Of a stretch of 64,000 nucleotides of DNA, positions 45,958 through 57,033 are shown in pieces. The position numbers were made by a program, and so were the translations under genes. This DNA comes from Mikania micrantha (lineage: Eukaryota; Streptophyta; Magnoliopsida; Asterales; Asteraceae): NCBI GenBank assembly GCA_009363875.1, contig CM018695.1, positions 12,744,755 to 12,808,754 on the forward strand, given 5' to 3'. Position 1 is the first letter of the stretch. Each line of letters begins with the position of its first letter. Under the pieces are notes generated by a model, which searched no databases, had not been told where the DNA came from, and saw nothing but the letters and a program-made list of their open reading frames with translations.

Positions 45958-48900
45958 TTATGAGAATAGATGTGAGTATTTTGTTTTCATTTGATCTTCA
46001 CGTTCCCAAGTATATTCGGGTCCACGTTGCGAGTTCCATCGCAGTTTAACAATTGGTATGCGACTACGTTTTAGCACTTTCATTTCTCGATCCATTACCT
46101 CTACTGGTTCTTCACTGAACTGAAGTTTTTCATCAATATGAATCTCTTCGAGAGGTACGATCAATGATTCATCAGTTAAGCATTTCTTCAGATTAGATAC
46201 ATGAAAGACATCGTGAATGTTACTGAGTTCAAGAGGTAATTCAAGTCTGTAGGCTACTGATCCAATTCGTTCAAGAATTTTGAATGGCCCTACAAATCTT
46301 GGTGAAAGCTTACCTCTCTTTCCAAATATGAAAATGCCCTTCCAAGGTGAAACTTTCAACATTACTCGATCACCTATCTGGAATTCTAACGGTCTACGAC
46401 GATTATCAGCATAACTCTTTTGACGATCGCGAGCAGCTTTGATTCGTTCTTGAATGAGTGCGATCTTATCAGTTGTTTCCTAAATGAATTATGGGCCTAT
46501 GATTTGACTTTCACCTACCTCTGACCAACAGATAGGTGATCTACACTTGCGTCCATAAAGTGCTTCGAATGGAGCGCATTGAATACTGGTATGGTAGCTG
46601 TTATTGTAGGAAAATTCAACAAATGGAAGATGAATATCCCAGCTATCTCCAAAATCAATCACACAGCTTCTGAGCATATCTTCAAGAGTTTGATTCTTTC
46701 GTTCAGTCTGCTCGTCTGTTTGCGGATGATAAGCTGTGCTCATGTTGAGTTGTGTGCCCAGTGCATTCTGAAGAGTTTGCCAAAATCGTGACATAAATCG
46801 ACTATCTCTGTCAGAAATGATAGAGATCGGTACTCCATGTCGAGATACTATCTCATTAACATAGAGTTTAGCGAGTCGATCCATAGAAAAATCTTCTCGG
46901 ATGGGTAAGAAATGCGCAGATTTTGTAAGGCGATCAACGATAACCCATATAGAGTCATGATTACGTGAGGTTCTGGGTAATTTAGTGATGAAATCCATAG
47001 AGATCTGATCCCATTTCCACATGGGAATCTCAGGTTGTTGTAATAACCCAGAAGGTCGTTGATGTTCAGCCTTAACTTTGAGACATGTTAAACATCGATC
47101 CACGTATTCAGCTATATGTTTCTTCATTCCAGGCCACCAGTAAAAATCTTTAAGATCTTTATACATTTTATTAGCACCTGGATGAATAGAATACCTGGAT
47201 TTGTGCGCCTCATCCAAGATAATTGTTCTAGAGTTACCGAATAAAGGAATCCACATTCGGTCTTTGAAATACAATGCTCCATCAGCTTTGGTATCGAGTT
47301 TCTTGTCTAATCCCCTCAGTCCCTCAGCAGAATAGTTAATTGCTTGTAAAGCTTGTTGCTGAGCCTCTTTAATTTGGGGAATTAGACTGGTTTGAATAGT
47401 CATTCCTAACGCTTTCACACGTAGAGGTTTGACTCGTTCTTTGCGACTCAAGGCATCGGCTACGACATTCGCTTTACCTGGATGATAACGAATTTCACAG
47501 TCATAGTCATTCAAAAGTTCTACCCATCGCCTCTGTCGCATGTTCAACATTTTCTGATCTAGAATGTGCTGGAGACTTTTGTGATCAGTGTATATAATAC
47601 ACTTGGTTCCATACAAATAATGTCTCCAAATCTTGAGTGCAAACACCACTGCACCAAGTTCTAGATCATGAGTAGTATAGTTCTTCTCATGTACTTTCAG
47701 TTGTCGAGAAGCATAAGCAATTACCTTGTCGTTCTGCATTAAAACACACCCAAGACCTTGACGAGAAGCATCACAGTACACTGTGAAATTATCAGTACCT
47801 TCCGGTAATGCCAAGATAGGTGCATTGCAGAGTTTGTGTTTCAACAGTTGGAATGCCTCCTCCTGTTGGGAATCCCATATAAACGGTTGATTTTTCTGTG
47901 TCAATGTGGTCAATGGCAAGGCTATCTTTGAAAAGTTCTTGATGAATCGACGATAATAACCTGCCAGCCCTAAGAATTGACGTATTTCAGTTGGGGTTCG
48001 TGGTGTTTCCCATTGTTTCACTGCTTGAATCTTACTGGGATCCACTTGAATACCGTTCTCATTTACAACGTGCCCGAGAAATTGAACTTCCCGTAACCAA
48101 AACTCACACCTGGAGAATTTGGCATATAATTTCTCATGTGCCAAAAGTTCTAGGATTAATTTCAAGTGCTGAGCATGTTCTTGTTGGTTTCGAGAATAAA
48201 TGAGAATATCATCAATAAACACAATCACAAATTTATCCAGATAAGGTCTACATACTCGATTCATCAGATCCATGAAAACTGCAGGTGCATTGGTTAAACC
48301 AAACGGCATTACTAGAAATTCGTAATGTCCGTATCGAGTTCTGAAAGCAGTTTTAGGAACATCATTATCATGAATACGTAACTGATGATATCCAAATCTT
48401 AAATCGATTTTTGAAAAATAAGTAGCACCTTGTAATTGATCAAACAGATCATCGATATGAGGTAGTGGATAACGGTTCTTGATTGTCAGTTTATTGAGTT
48501 CTCTGTAGTCAATACACATCCTGAATGAACCATCCTTCTTTTTCACAAAAAGAATAGGTGCTCCCCAGGGTGAGAAACTAGGTCTGATAAAACCTTTGTC
48601 TAAAAGTTCCTGTAATTGACTTGAAAGTTCTTTCATTTCTAATGGCGCAAGCCGATACGGGGCTTTAGCAACAGGTGCTGCGCCTGGGATCAAGTCAATA
48701 TGAAATTCAACCTGTCTCATTGGGGGTAATCCTGATATGTCCTTAGGAAAAACTTCAGGAAAATCCTTGACTACTGGAATATTTGTGATTTGTTTGGGTG
48801 AAGAATTGTGCTCGGTCACGTGTGCCAGGAAAGCATAACAGCCTTTCCTTAAGAATTTCTGAGTTCGCATGCAAGATATGATACCAAGTTTCCTACCAGC

Positions 48901-50697
48901 TCGTTCTCCTTGAACTACCAGTGTATTACCGTTAGGTAATGGAATACGGATCACCTTGTTCTGACAGACAACTTCCGCTTGGTTATCAGAAAGCCAATCC
49001 ATGCCAACAACGACATCAAAGCTCCCATGCTCAATAGGAAGTAAATTGATATTAAAAAGATGATCATTCAGATTCAAGGAACATCCTTGAATCACACTGT
49101 TAGTTTTGATCAACTTGCCATTAGCAAGTTCAATGACATAAGGAGTTTCTAGATCTACCGTAGGCAATGAAATTAATGATGCAAATTCAGGAGAGATAAA
49201 ACTCTTATCTGCTCCTGTATCAAACATAACTGATGCGTAAAGATTATTGAGAAGAAACGTACCAGTGACAATATTTGCATCATGCCTTGCCTCGGTCGCA
49301 CCGATCTGAAAAGCTCTCCCCCTAGCTTCATTTCCTTGATTGGTGTTATTGTTTGGACAGTTTCGCATGAGATGATCAGGACTTCCACATTTGTAGCATG
49401 ACCGATTGTTTTGAGTGGTTTGTCGTGGTGCTTGATTTGATGGTTGAGCAGGAAAGTTACAATATCTGGAGCAGTGCCCTACTCTGTTGCAGTTCAGACA
49501 AACAAGACATGGTCCTGTGTGATGTAATGGACACTTATTGCATTTGGGTGCCTGCCCAGTATAAGCTTTCCTCTCAAGAATAGCAACACCATAGTTCTTC
49601 ACAGTTGGCTTGCTCTGGGTGATCTTAGCCAGAGCTTTCGCCTTGGTTTTGGCAAACCACTTTCGTTTGGTACCTTTTGACACATTAGAGGTACCGACAT
49701 CACTACGGCTGTGAGCCGTCTGAGGTTTCAAAGACAGAGTACCACTCCTTACCGCCTCATTGGTAAGCTTAGTGGTCAACAGAATTGTATGTTTCAGGGT
49801 TGTGGGTTCAGCTGCAGTCACCATTCCCCGAATCTAGGGAATCAAACTCTTAATGTACTTCTCGATCAAGGCTGCTTCCGTAGGAAACATATCGGGAAGT
49901 AAACAAGTAAGTTCATGAAATCGATCGGTATACGCTAAACAATCAGCACTGATCATAGAATGGTTCCAGAATTCCTCCTGGAGTTTTTGAATTTCAGTGA
50001 TTGGGCAGTACTCTGATCTAATCAGAGTTTTAAAATCGTTCCAGCCCATCGAGTCGACTGTAACTGTGCCCAAAGTTTTTGCCTGGGTATTCCACCAGGT
50101 TAAAGCTGATTCTTTCAGAGAACAGGCAGCATAAGACCCCTTATGCTCCTCCAGACACTGGCTGATTTTGAGTTTGGTTTCCATCTCCTCAATCCACCTT
50201 AAGAGACCAGCCGCTCCTTCTTTGCCTGTAAAAGTAGGAGGGTTGCAAGAAGCAAAGTACTTATATGTACACCCTTGCTGTGGTGGATCAGGAATAGTTG
50301 CTTTTGTTGTTGTTGTACCGGTGGTAGTATGAGTTTCTGTATGACCACCAGTAGCATTATGTTCAGTATGATCGTGGTCCCCACCAGAACCTGCGGTGAT
50401 ATGTGGTTGGTGTTGTGTCAGAACACCACAAGCAGATAGTTGTTCTCGCACAATTCGTGCTATCATAGCTTCGTTCGTTTCAGATCCACTTGTACCTGCA
50501 GGTGGAACAGTGCTTGCTCCAGGGTTCAATGGTGGAGCAGTATTCGTTTCCAAACTTCCAGGTGGAACCACGTTCACTTCCGGACTGACACGTGGATCCG
50601 GATTTGATTCAACATTCAGAGGTGGAATTTGATTCTGTTCAGGGTTTGTAATGTTCTGGACAACTCTCTTAGCTGGTCGACCTCTCTTAGGAGCCAT
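45958..50697 (-). pseudogene. gag-pol polyprotein with three in-frame stops (element 3)
   Basis: One continuous frame from MAPKRGRPAKR to the stop at 45958, with TAG at 49834-49836 (gag, after IKSLIP), TAA at 46489-46491 and TAG at 46480-46482 (both after the integrase core). Domains: gag, zinc knuckles CLNCNRVGHCSRYC and CYKCGSPDHLMRNC, protease MFDTGAD, reverse transcriptase with FIDD, RNase H YCDAS, integrase with its acidic residues, chromodomain (about 45960-46130). Odd residues against elements 1 and 2: KIDLRFGYHQ where both have KIDLRSGYHQ, and QTDEQTERKNQ in the integrase for QTDGQSERTIQ. A few more bases of the frame (MSRIM) lie upstream of the chosen start. Confidence 0.95.
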
Positions 50698-51173
50698 TAT
50701 TCTGCTCACAAGCAGACAAAACTCAGGTCAGATCAAGAACATTAAAGATATAACCCTTTCCATCACATAAATTCAATCATATTCAGTTACACTGAAAATT
50801 TATATTGAAATGTGACTATAAAGAATACAGTATAACTACATGAATTTAGTCCAGACATGTTTTCAATACACACAGATCACACAGATGTTCGTAGTTATAC
50901 TCAGTCTTGTTAATTCAAAAACATGTTAAAATATTTCACAGCTCACAGTACTGTGATATAAATATATTATTAGCCATGTTTTTGATAAATTAAGATTCAA
51001 GACATTGATAAGTTCTCACAGTGATATGTTCCCATACAGATATACGTTCTCACACATGTTCTATGATATGTTCTCAGTTCATGCACTAGATTTGTTCTCA
51101 CACAAACAATAGATATGTTCTCGTTTAAATATGTTCTCGTACAGTATGGCTCTCGTACTGTACTTTAGTTATA
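50698..51173 (-). other. Untranslated leader of element 3, gag-proximal
   Basis: Rich in GATATGTTCTC-like words that grade into the tandem array. No ORF. Confidence 0.5.
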
Positions 51174-51540
51174 GATATATTCGCATACAGTATTGCTCCC
51201 GTACTGTATTTCAGCGAAAGATATGTTTTTAGTTTGATATATTCGCATACAGTATTGCTCCCGTACTGTATTTAAGCGAAAGATATGTTTTTAGTTTGAT
51301 ATATTCGCATACAGTATTGCTCCCGTACTGTATTTCAGCGAAAGATATGTTTTTAGTTTGATATATTCGCATACAGTATTGCTCCCGTACTGTATTTCAG
51401 CGAAAGATATGTTTTTAGTTTGATATATTCGCATACAGTATTGCTCCCGTACTGTATTTCAGCGAAAGATATGTTTTTAGTTTGATATATTCGCATACAG
51501 TATTGCTTCCGTACTGTATTTCAGCGAAAGATATGTTTTT
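51174..51540 (-). repeat. 62-bp tandem repeat with hairpin in the leader of element 3
   Basis: Six units: TTCGCATACAG recurs at 51180, 51242, 51304, 51366, 51428 and 51490, all 62 bp apart. Each contains ATACAGTA and TACTGTAT separated by 9 bases, an 8-bp perfect stem. It lies between the extra ORF and gag. Confidence 0.92.
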
Positions 51541-51705
51541 ACACATAATTGTTCTCACACAGAAATGTTCTCACACAGAATTGTTCTCACACAGAATTGT
51601 TCTCACACAGAAATGTTCTCACACAGAATTGTTCTAACACATAATTGTTCTCACACAGAATTGTTCTCACACAGAATTATTCTCACACAGAATTGTTCTT
51701 AGTTC
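51541..51705 (-). repeat. 16-bp tandem repeat in the leader of element 3
   Basis: About ten units of TTCTCACACAGAATTG with minor changes, next to the 62-bp array. Confidence 0.9.
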
Positions 51706-51928
51706 ACACAGGTTTATTAGAAAAACATAGTTCACACAACACCCAAATAGTACATTACACATATCGATACACAAAAACACCCATTTTATTACATTACTAT
51801 CATCGTTTTGTACAGACTACCGGGACAACACAACCATTACAACTAAAGAAAGAAAAGAACAGAAAAGAGAACTCCCCCCATCTACACACTGATGATCTGA
51901 AGATCCCAGAATGATCTTATGAACGTAC

Positions 51929-52756
51929 TTATCGTATAAAATACGATAAGAAAGAAAATATCATGGCCACAACTGCCATGACCACTGCCAGGATCATCAT
52001 CCTGGTCTCAGTACTCACCACTCCAAACCATGCTAAAAACTCCGTCGCTCTCTCTCTCACCCACATCCATCCCTCGGTCACCAATGCTACTTGCCGCCAA
52101 AATGCAGCAAGCATAATCTGTCCCCAGGTCATCCTCAGTCTATCATCAATCGCGGTTCTCCAGGCTCGAGTGTCGGTGTCCAAGGCCTTCACTTGATCCA
52201 TCAGGGTCAAGTGAGAAGTGAGGATCTCCAATATGGTCATACGCGTATCCTCAGCCGTAGCCTGACATTGTTGCAGGCTCTGCTGTGTCCCCTGCAAGTT
52301 CTGAGTAACTTGCTGCAACTGTGCTCTCAGCTCTGCCTGATGGGAGGATTCTCCCACCTCGTGTATAGCATGAAACTCGTCTCTGGGAGCCAGCTGCTTC
52401 CGGGGAGGTACTCCCGTGGTCTTGCGGGCTTGACCCCGCATTCTCCTAAGTCCATCCCAAGCTGGGACTCTCTGTGGTGAAGGACTATGACGTCCCTCAG
52501 CTGCTACATTCTCAGCACGAGGCTGAGAATGACCGTGTGATGCTACCTGTACTGGTGGTGGTGGTGTAACTGGTCTAGGATCTGACGATGGGTGTGGTGA
52601 TGCTGGTGGCGCCTGTGGCACTACAGATGGCGCCCGTGAGGCTGCAGTCGACGCCTCCGAAGGATCCGAATCCGATCCTGAGCTAGAGATCGGAGTACCA
52701 TCCACAATAACATGAGGAAACCTCTGATAAATGTACTGTTCACCTCAATCGGCCAT
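51929..52756 (-). pseudogene. Extra ORF between primer site and gag: coiled-coil, tail-anchored-like protein
   Basis: Same strand as gag-pol. The most likely original start is the ATG at 52754-52756, but TGA follows at codon 4 (MAD*). The frame is then open for 271 codons. Visible parts: a Ser/Asp stretch (SSSGSDSD), a Pro-rich region with PPPPP-like runs (about residues 20-75), a basic patch, a Gln/Leu heptad region (QAELRAQLQQVTQNLQ onward, about 60 residues) suggesting a coiled coil, then a Trp-rich part and a C-terminal hydrophobic segment (ILAVVMAVVAMIFSFL) ending YFIR. I do not recognise the family. It is not gag, pol or a known plant env-like protein by eye; elements 1 and 2 show nothing like it. 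The strong residue patterning over 270 codons argues for past selection. Confidence 0.7.
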
Positions 52757-53092
52757 AGCTGTACAATCAAAATTTCTAATCAGTATCATGACGTAAATAT
52801 TAAATAACAATATTTAATATGAACATGATATGATGCTTCTTCCTATCTCAAAACAACTATTCGTCCTTATAATTGTTAATGTTCTGCTTGAATTAAATTA
52901 AACTAGAACGCACACGTGTTGCAAATTTCAGTTATGCTGGCCACTCATAACGGGAATTCGTACCACCTGATTATTCTGGCTTAGTTCAAAACAAGTTTTG
53001 TTCAGTATGTTATGTTCGGTGCTCTCTGTGTTACTATTCGAGCCTATGGTTATAGTCTAGGTCTCTAAGTCAACCTAATTCTCTATAACCTG

Positions 53093-53106
53093 TGGCTCTG
53101 ATACCA
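53093..53106 (-). other. Primer-binding site, initiator tRNA-Met
   Basis: Minus strand TGGTATCAGAGCCA, three bases after the 5' LTR end. Confidence 0.95.
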
Positions 53107-53109
53107 CCC

Positions 53110-55235
53110 TGTCACACCCCCACCTCTCGTCACCTGTTGATGATGTCACTGAAATGGTTGCGGAAGCATAATGGTGATGTCTCTGAGGTGAGGTGTGACT
53201 TACTTGATCCAATATCACAAGCACACAGATTAACTTAAAATAAATACATTACAAGGTTCGTTATTACAATTTACATTACAATATTAACTTATTTAACTAC
53301 AAGTTTGTGAGGTGCATTCTTCCCGAAGTCACGGTCTACCTGCAAAAAGGTTTGATTTGAAAACGTCAGCACAAAGCTGGTGAGTTCATACAGTTCAAGT
53401 TCCACAATATGATATGATATGTAATATAAGTTCTCAAAAAGTTCAGTTCAAGATAACCATGGGACCTGTATCCAGTTCCTTTCGGACTGAATGTTCTTGT
53501 TCTGTGAAGATACTACCCGTCGGTAAATATCTTGATGCCTCATTGTCTTAATGCTTATCACATACATTAAGAAGTTTTGGAAATAGATAACAAACATTTA
53601 CACCAAGGGGAGTTGCAAGCTCCCGGTAAATGGGTTGTCAGCCAATAGTACTATCAATGTTTTCTATTCGGCCCCACACGGGTTCACTAGATACAGTTCA
53701 GAAATGAGGTCTTTTGATACTGTGATAAAGATACTAACGACAAAATCCCATGAAATCCACAAGTTCTCAGCAATCACATGAAATCACAAAGATAACAGTG
53801 ATACATATCATATGTTCAGAAATTGATTGACAGAAATTCCCCGATATTTGTAAAACACTAAAATGAAAAGGGGTTGTACGAAACTCACCTGATGATATAG
53901 GTGTAGCAGAATATCACCAAAACTGATAGTAAAGAGATGATTCTGCATTTAGTTATATTTAATGAGTTATTGATGTTCTAGTTTACTGATTAGATCTTTC
54001 TGAACGTTCAATGTCAAAGACATTGCTTTAACAGTCATCAAACTGAGATTAGTTACGTAATTAGTTAATTTAATGTTATATCATACAATGTATGATAATG
54101 TAGGAACCTACATTGCATTAGATTCCTAATACAAGGTTGATGACACTCTTGATTAATCAGAATAGTCTTGAATTAACCAAATAGTTAATGTTGTTGATTA
54201 TAATGCTAAAACAGTTTCTAGATGGTTTAATGGCTTAGGAATGATCAATCCTTGTTATTGATTACCCAAATATCATGAAATATCACAACGTAGCATCAAA
54301 ATAGGTGTAATAACCGGTTTAACATACTAATCTGACTGTTATCATAAACATCAGATAATCGTTCCAATGAGTATGTTAATGATTGTGATTAGTTTGAAAT
54401 ACTTGGATTTAACCTTGCATTTCAAGGATTAATCCAACTAATCACCTACATTGTCATAATTAAATGGATTAAACCATTATAATCATGGGTATGATTTCAT
54501 GCAAACCGGGCATTACAACGGATCAAAACAAGGATTTAACCGTTAAAACATCGTGTTCTTCGTTTATAATCAATCCTAGCCATCATCTAGGCAATAATCA
54601 ACAATCCTAACTATGTCATTACGTTCAAAATCAAGATCTAATCAATCAATAACAAACTAGAAGGTTAAAACGAACCATTACCTAATCTGATGGATATCTG
54701 CGGTTAAAACAACGATCAGTACTTGCAGATAAGTTCCCTGGCTTCAACCACACGATCAGATGTCTTTAAAACTGAGATTGGATGCTCAAAGATGATGTTC
54801 TTCGCCTGTGGTGGTGTTCTGGTTCGAGAGGTGTAAAATAATTCAACTTTGCATGAAATCTGATGAAGTAGATCAGATTTCTCCACCGCCACACCCGTCG
54901 CGTACCGCGACAAGAAGCCCAAAATGGCTTCGCGTACCGCGAAGAAATCCGGAGGAATCTTAGATATTTTGCATTCATCGCTTACCGCGGAGGACTCTCA
55001 ACCCCTCCATCGCGTACCGCGATGAGTCCAATCATCCAATACTTAGAAATTTTTCTTCGTTTTTCGATTCCGAGCAATCCAGGACTCCGTTTTGCACACG
55101 GTTTTCGCCCACGTTCATCATTTCTCGCACACTATCAATCTGTAACAATTACAATCATTAAATCAACGTGGATCTCTAGAACGATCAAATGTGCTCACAT
55201 CATTGATGACGTAATTCTCGTATGTAACTGTCACA
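53110..55235 (-). repeat. 5' LTR of element 3 (2.13 kb)
   Basis: Close to 43806-45894 throughout. It is 37 bp longer near its outer end (within 55194-55229), and the TATAC duplication right after 55235 proves this is the true terminus. TATA-like TTAAATATAA lies at 53953-53962 (minus). Confidence 0.95.
53340..53888 (-). other. Putative intron within the 5' LTR (element 3)
   Basis: The same donor (CAG|GTGAGT) and acceptor (TTTTTGCAG) as in the 3' LTR copy. In this LTR the intron would be part of the transcribed leader ahead of the extra ORF. Confidence 0.5.
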
Positions 55236-55240
55236 TATAC

Positions 55241-56001
55241 TGCAATGGATAAATTTTAACTATAGAAATTCAAAAGGTTCAAAGTAAGGGTGGATAGAGA
55301 AATAAGTTAAAGAGAAAAAGAAGAAATTTAGAGAACGTGAAATTGATATTTTTCACAATGTCATACCAAGAAATAAAGCTAAAAGAAAATTTTTTTTTTA
55401 AAAAATAAAGCAAAAAAAAAATGGCATCACTAGGACTCAAACCTACACTTGCTAAATTTGATCATAAAAAAAACCTAAATCCTATTTGGGTAATCCATTT
55501 GAAAACTTGAAAATTAATGTGATTAACATTAAAGTTGAATAAAAACGTAAGTATGAATAATAATCATTTTCAATGTAATTTAATATGGCCCACTTATTTA
55601 ATTTTAAGATTTCAAATGAAAGGTATAGATAATGTTAAAAGATTTTCTATTTTTTTAAATAACAATTTTTTTCCACATTATTTTTGTTTACTAATGTGAT
55701 TTGAACTCTTAATATATTTTAAAGATGAACACCTTAACATTCTTTGGTAAAATTAGGACAAATACCTTTTGACATTTAGTTTTCATAAGATGCCAACAAT
55801 AAATATATAATACAAGTAATTTACTTTGGAAAAAAAGGTAGGATGGAAAGGTTGGACACGAATTGAACATGAGCTTTAGCCAACTCAACCAAGTTGACTA
55901 TTATTAATGTATTTGAAGACCTATATATTATTGTGTTAAAAGACTGTATGGTGCCACCATCTTCCAAATTGTGGGTATATAAACTAGTGAGTTAAACGAG
56001 T
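55241..56001. other. AT-rich spacer with a diverged minus-strand SINE
   Basis: 55650-55770 aligns with the short SINE at 19473 (TTTTTTTCCACATT, a box-B-like TTTGAACTC on the minus strand, GGACAAAT). No gene. Confidence 0.5.
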
Positions 56002-56011
56002 AATTGAGGGT

Positions 56012-56370
56012 AGAGGTGTACAAAAAAACCGGACCCGGAACCGGAACCGACAACCCGAACCGGAACCGGAACCGGTCATACCCGAACCGGTGGGTACGAA
56101 CGGGTACGGTTTTTCAGACAAATTAAAACCGGAACCGGAACCGAAACCGGAAAACCGGAACTGGTTCCACCTGAACCCGGCCAAAACCCGAACCGGAACC
56201 GGCCAAAACCCGAACCGGAACCGGTCAAAAACCGGTTGGAACCGGTTAAAACCCGGAACTGGAACCGGAACCGGGTATTGACTTTGTTGACTGGAACTGG
56301 AACCGATTGGAACCGGAACCGGTTCTGGAACCGAAACCGGGTCCAAAAAAAACCCGATTTGTACACCTCT
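56012..56370. mobile_element. Foldback element rich in GGAACCGG
   Basis: The termini AGAGGTGTAC and GTACACCTCT are perfect inverted repeats, with perfect 10-bp target duplications AATTGAGGGT (56002-56011 and 56371-56380). The interior is almost entirely CCGGAACCGGAA-type motifs. ORFs on either strand (for example a repetitive PVPVPV frame) are by-products of the repeat. Confidence 0.9.
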
Positions 56371-56640
56371 AATTGAGGGTGATAAAGCGAAATGATTTTT
56401 ATGCTGAAACCCAGGCCCACCTGAGTATTTTAAAATCATAACTTAAATAAAATAATTTAAAGCTAAAAAAAGAAATAAAAGATTACTGCTTGTATGTTAA
56501 TAAGTTTACTTTATCTATATTGAATTTTTTATAACTGATCAATTTACCAATGCTTATTTTTTATATTACTTCGTGTTGTATACGGGTTAATAACCTAGTA
56601 TGTATGTATGTATGTATGTATATATATATATATATATATA

Positions 56641-57030
56641 TAGGATTGGGATCAAATAATAACCCACTCTTAAAGCAATAACCCAGATAACTTTGCCAAG
56701 ATGAAGCCGAATCTTGAATTTTTTTTTGAACATCATTGTAACACAATTAGAACACTATGTTCTTTTATGAGTTTGTGAAAATTCATTACCGTTTGAGAGT
56801 TTACATCGTTGTAAGTCTTGGGCCTAAAACAGTTACAGTGCTGTAAATCAAAAACTTACAACGATGTAAACTCTCAAACGGTGATGAATTTTCGCAAACT
56901 CATAAAAGAACATAGTGTTCTAATTGTGTTACAATGATGTTCAAAAAAAAAATTCAAGATTCGGCTTCTTCTTGTCAAAGTTATATGGGTTATTGCTTTA
57001 AGAGTGGGTTATTATTTGGTCCCAATCCTA
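56641..57030. mobile_element. Near-perfect long hairpin MITE
   Basis: Terminal TAGGATTGGG and CCCAATCCTA, then about 170-bp arms that pair nearly base for base (for example AACATCATTGTAACACAATT with AATTGTGTTACAATGATGTT), around a loop of about 40 bases. Inserted in a TA microsatellite. Transcription would give a long double-stranded RNA. Confidence 0.93.
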
Positions 57031-57033
57031 TAT

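Larger units (their letters stand above)
43806..55235 (-). mobile_element. Ty3/Gypsy Tekay-type retrotransposon 3, complete, with extra ORF
   Basis: The 11.4-kb element is flanked by the perfect 5-bp duplication TATAC (43801-43805 and 55236-55240). On the minus strand the order is 5' LTR, primer site, extra ORF, tandem array, gag-pol with chromodomain, polypurine tract, 3' LTR. I saw about 16 substitutions and two indels between the LTRs over ~2.09 kb, so it is young. All pol domains are present. Coding defects are nonsense codons rather than frameshifts. Confidence 0.96.

Noticed and set aside
51174..51540. CRISPR-like array
   Set aside because: The spacers are not variable; the whole 62-bp unit repeats. 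The sequence is a plant retrotransposon leader.
52705..52705. GTG at 52705 as the start of the extra ORF of element 3
   Set aside because: Plants rarely use GTG. The same frame extends upstream to an ATG at 52756, interrupted by TGA, which explains the apparent start better.
55984..56439. Overlapping ORFs of 151 and 114 codons on the minus strand
   Set aside because: They translate the GGAACCGG repeat of a foldback element with clear ends and target duplications. The PVPVPV pattern is a repeat by-product.
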